Source of the DNA: Paramoeba atlantica
Lineage: Eukaryota > Discosea
Assembly (NCBI GenBank): GCA_977017575.1
Contig: CDRNVI010000212.1
Location: forward strand, 1-41,830
Direction: 5' to 3'
Length of the DNA stretch: 41,830 bases
Below the pieces are notes generated by a model. It was given only the letters and a program-made list of their open reading frames with translations, did no database searches and was not told where the DNA came from. The position numbers and the translations under genes are program-made. Positions 40,081-41,830 of this stretch are shown piece after piece. How positions within the stretch are numbered: the stretch's first letter is position 1; every line of letters begins with the position of its first letter.

Positions 40081-40731
40081 TCAAAGAGCACGTTTGATAT
40101 TGAGATCACCTTCAACTTGAGATCGCATTCGAAAATGTTCCTCATTTGCCATTGTTACTTGAATAACCGAACAACAACAACAAAAATGACCAATCAAACA
40201 ATCCTCAATTGAGAAATCATCACAACAACAAGGTTGACTTGAACAATAATATTTCAAATTGACACGTTGAGAATATTTCTCACGTCTGTGACACCCCACT
40301 AGAAACCCAAAAAGACAACAACAACAACCGTAAAATAAAGTCCAGAAGAAAGTAGAACGGTCAAGACCACGACAAGACCAAGGAGGTAATCGTTCAAGTT
40401 GAGATTCTGTCAATCCACTTTCAACGTACAGAGCACGTGAGTAGCTCCATCCTTGATGAAACAAGCAAGTGGGGCAGAGAAATCCCCACAAACATAAACT
40501 TATTCCTCCTTTTTTCAAAACAAAAAAAAAAGAAATGAATTTTGAAGTGAAAAGAAAAGTGTAATATTTTGATCATCAATCAATCACACCCTCCCCCTTT
40601 TTCTTTGAAATGAACGAAGAAGACACAAACGAAAACACAAAAACAAAAAGCACAAAAGAACAATTCGAACCAGAACAACAATCAAAGAGTCCAGTTGGCC
40701 ATGGATTAGGTTTGTTTGTTGTTTCTTCCAT
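40081..40731 (-). CDS. PLAC8-family Cys-rich protein, copy 7
   Basis: 162 residues, exons 40731-40671 and 40508-40081, phase-1 intron. Exon 1 MEETTNKPNPWPTGLFDCCS. Exon 2: LCLWGFLCPTCLFHQ, ESQLERLPPWSCRGL, FYGCCCCLFGFLVGC, SSQPCCCD (shorter Cys cluster than the others), IEDCLIGHFCCCCSVIQ and VEGDLNIKRAL. All main PLAC8 positions are present. The region upstream of its start keeps the family promoter block (gctgaaaactgcggtaaaac is a diverged form) up to about 40897, where retroelement DNA begins. Confidence 0.85.
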
Positions 40732-40999
40732 CAAAACGGAGGATTGGGGGGAGATTCATGTGATGAAAAGAGAGAAAGGGAAAAGAAAGGGAAAAGAAAG
40801 GGAAAGGGAAACCAATTTCAGAAAAGGAGAGGGAATTTGAAAGCAACAAAAAGCTGAAAACTGCGGTAAAACTGCGACCTTTTTATTTCTCTTTTCCTTT
40901 TTGCAACTATTTATTTCAATATTTCGGTTCGTGGTCTTCCACAGACTCACGTAGGAAAATGGGGGTGGAGGAGGGACCCCCCATCGTTTTACTCCTCGC
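40732..40999. promoter_or_regulatory. Copy-7 upstream region and retroelement border
   Basis: The sequence can be matched to the copy 3/4 spacer from the start codon out to about 40897 (tttttatttctctttt), after which similarity stops. From there on the DNA is richer in G and C and leads into the retroelement frame, so the border of the insertion lies near 40898-40910. The 3' untranslated part of the element would be 40900-40999. Confidence 0.5.
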
Positions 41000-41830
41000 T
41001 TAGGGCGGTTTTTGCGTCTCGATAGATTCCTTGGGGTTATACTTTCTTTTCTTTTTCTTGGTTCTTTGGGTTGATGTCCAGTCGAAAATACTTTCTCGTA
41101 GGCCGATCGGGTGTGAGCTTCTGACTTTGGTCCTCGTGGTCTCGTGTTTCGCTGATTCATGTGGGGTGCTGTGTTGGGGCCTGGGGCTTCTCTTCTTTCG
41201 ATCTCTTTTCCTCGCTCTTCTAACTACGCTGGGTTGGGACTGTGCTTTTCTTTTTCTTATTTGGGGGTTTGGTGTTTGTGTATTCAGTGATGCTTGGGGT
41301 TGTTTGCTCTGATCTAAAGGTACTAGTTTTGGTCTTATTATTATTTTGATCTTGTTTGTTCCTGTCTGTTCAAACCGTACTGCTCTTTTACGTTGTGGGG
41401 TTGTTATTGGCTCGTTTTGGGGGTTTTGTTGGGCATATGTCGTTGTTACATGTTGGGTGGACTGTTGTTTTGCTTTTCGGATTTCTTTGTTTCTTTGTCT
41501 TTCCTCAAATTTATAGTGGGGTTCATAAAGCGCTGATTCTTTGATTATTTGGACATCTTTTTGGTGTTGGACTTCTTTTAATTGGTAGTGCATTTTTGTT
41601 TTATCATTAATTGTTATTTTCGTTGGTTTTAGGAGGGAATAGATTGGGTATGTTACGTATCTGCTGGGAAGGAGGATTTGGTGTGATCTGAAAATTAGTG
41701 TCTCTTGAATGTCTTTGTGGGATGGTTTGGATTTGTTCCCTGCTGGTCTAGATTGGTCTTCTGGGTGTCTTGCATAATGGTCACCTCTTTCTTTGTTGAT
41801 TCCAGCTGCGTGAGCTAGTTGGTCTGCCCT
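41000..41830 (-). mobile_element. Retroelement open frame, 3' part with RNase H-like end (LINE-like?)
   Basis: A minus-strand frame open for 276 codons and continuing past the window edge. At the edge it reads RADQLAHAAGI, which resembles the ExADxLA motif near the C-terminus of RNase H domains in retroelement polymerases. The remaining about 250 residues are Gln/Arg/Lys-rich and very basic (RRARKRDRKKR), without recognised domains. Codon use (A/C-rich coding strand) differs sharply from the host genes. A non-LTR element with an RNase H domain fits best, but the reverse transcriptase lies outside the window, so the class is unproven. Confidence 0.45.

Noticed and set aside
1-41830. CRISPR array, rRNA or bacterial operon structures
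   Set aside because: The only regular short repeats are telomeric or simple microsatellites, no rRNA-like sequence was seen, and all genes are spliced in eukaryotic style.

Overview
The window is one end of a linear chromosome from an AT-rich, intron-rich eukaryote, most likely a free-living protist. It opens with about 0.7 kb of CCCTAAA repeats (C-strand of a TTTAGGG telomere), which argues against typical animals and fungi. Genes have many short GT-AG introns (about 48-200 nt) with long pyrimidine tracts, and TAA, TAG and TGA all serve as final stops, so the code looks standard. I cannot name the lineage.

Layout. (1) 1-2348: telomere, a gene piece resembling the SMC5/6 kleisin Nse4 that runs straight into the telomere, a degenerate repeat of about 190 bp, and a short internal telomeric tract. 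(2) 2349-8702: retroelement fossils on the minus strand. A broken Ty1/copia-type element with a recognisable 5' LTR sits inside the Gag gene of a second fossil; the copia remnant ends exactly at the internal telomeric tract. (3) 8703-12866: poorly resolved leader-like DNA, one intact three-exon Myb/SANT-like gene, and a stretch with protein-like frames on both strands. (4) 12867-32068: the single-copy gene zone. It holds a DUF1399/GRDP-like gene with an in-frame minisatellite, two small genes for a secreted Cys-rich and an unknown protein, an MRS2-type magnesium channel, a secreted DUF6259-type glycosidase-like protein with 16 exons, a METTL9-type histidine methyltransferase, a BPL_N amidotransferase-like protein, a DUF2985-like membrane protein, a small Cys-rich probable GPI-anchored protein and a synapsin homologue. 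(5) 32249-40731: a family of PLAC8 (placenta-specific 8 / cornifelin-like) Cys-rich genes, six intact and one decayed, in alternating orientation, with one 8-Cys secreted gene among them. (6) 40900-41830: the 3' part of a retroelement open frame with an RNase H-like end, continuing past the window edge.

Genes often lie head to head over short spacers (MRS2/DUF6259, METTL9/BPL_N, GPI protein/synapsin, PLAC8 pairs), suggesting shared promoters. I see no single pathway linking the single-copy genes. The coherent unit is the PLAC8 array: two-exon genes with a fixed first exon (MEETTNK...WPTGLFDCCS) in convergent and divergent pairs, whose divergent spacers are copies of each other in inverted orientation. 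Exon junctions were placed by hand, using reading-frame continuity and family motifs; one junction in the MRS2 gene remains unresolved.
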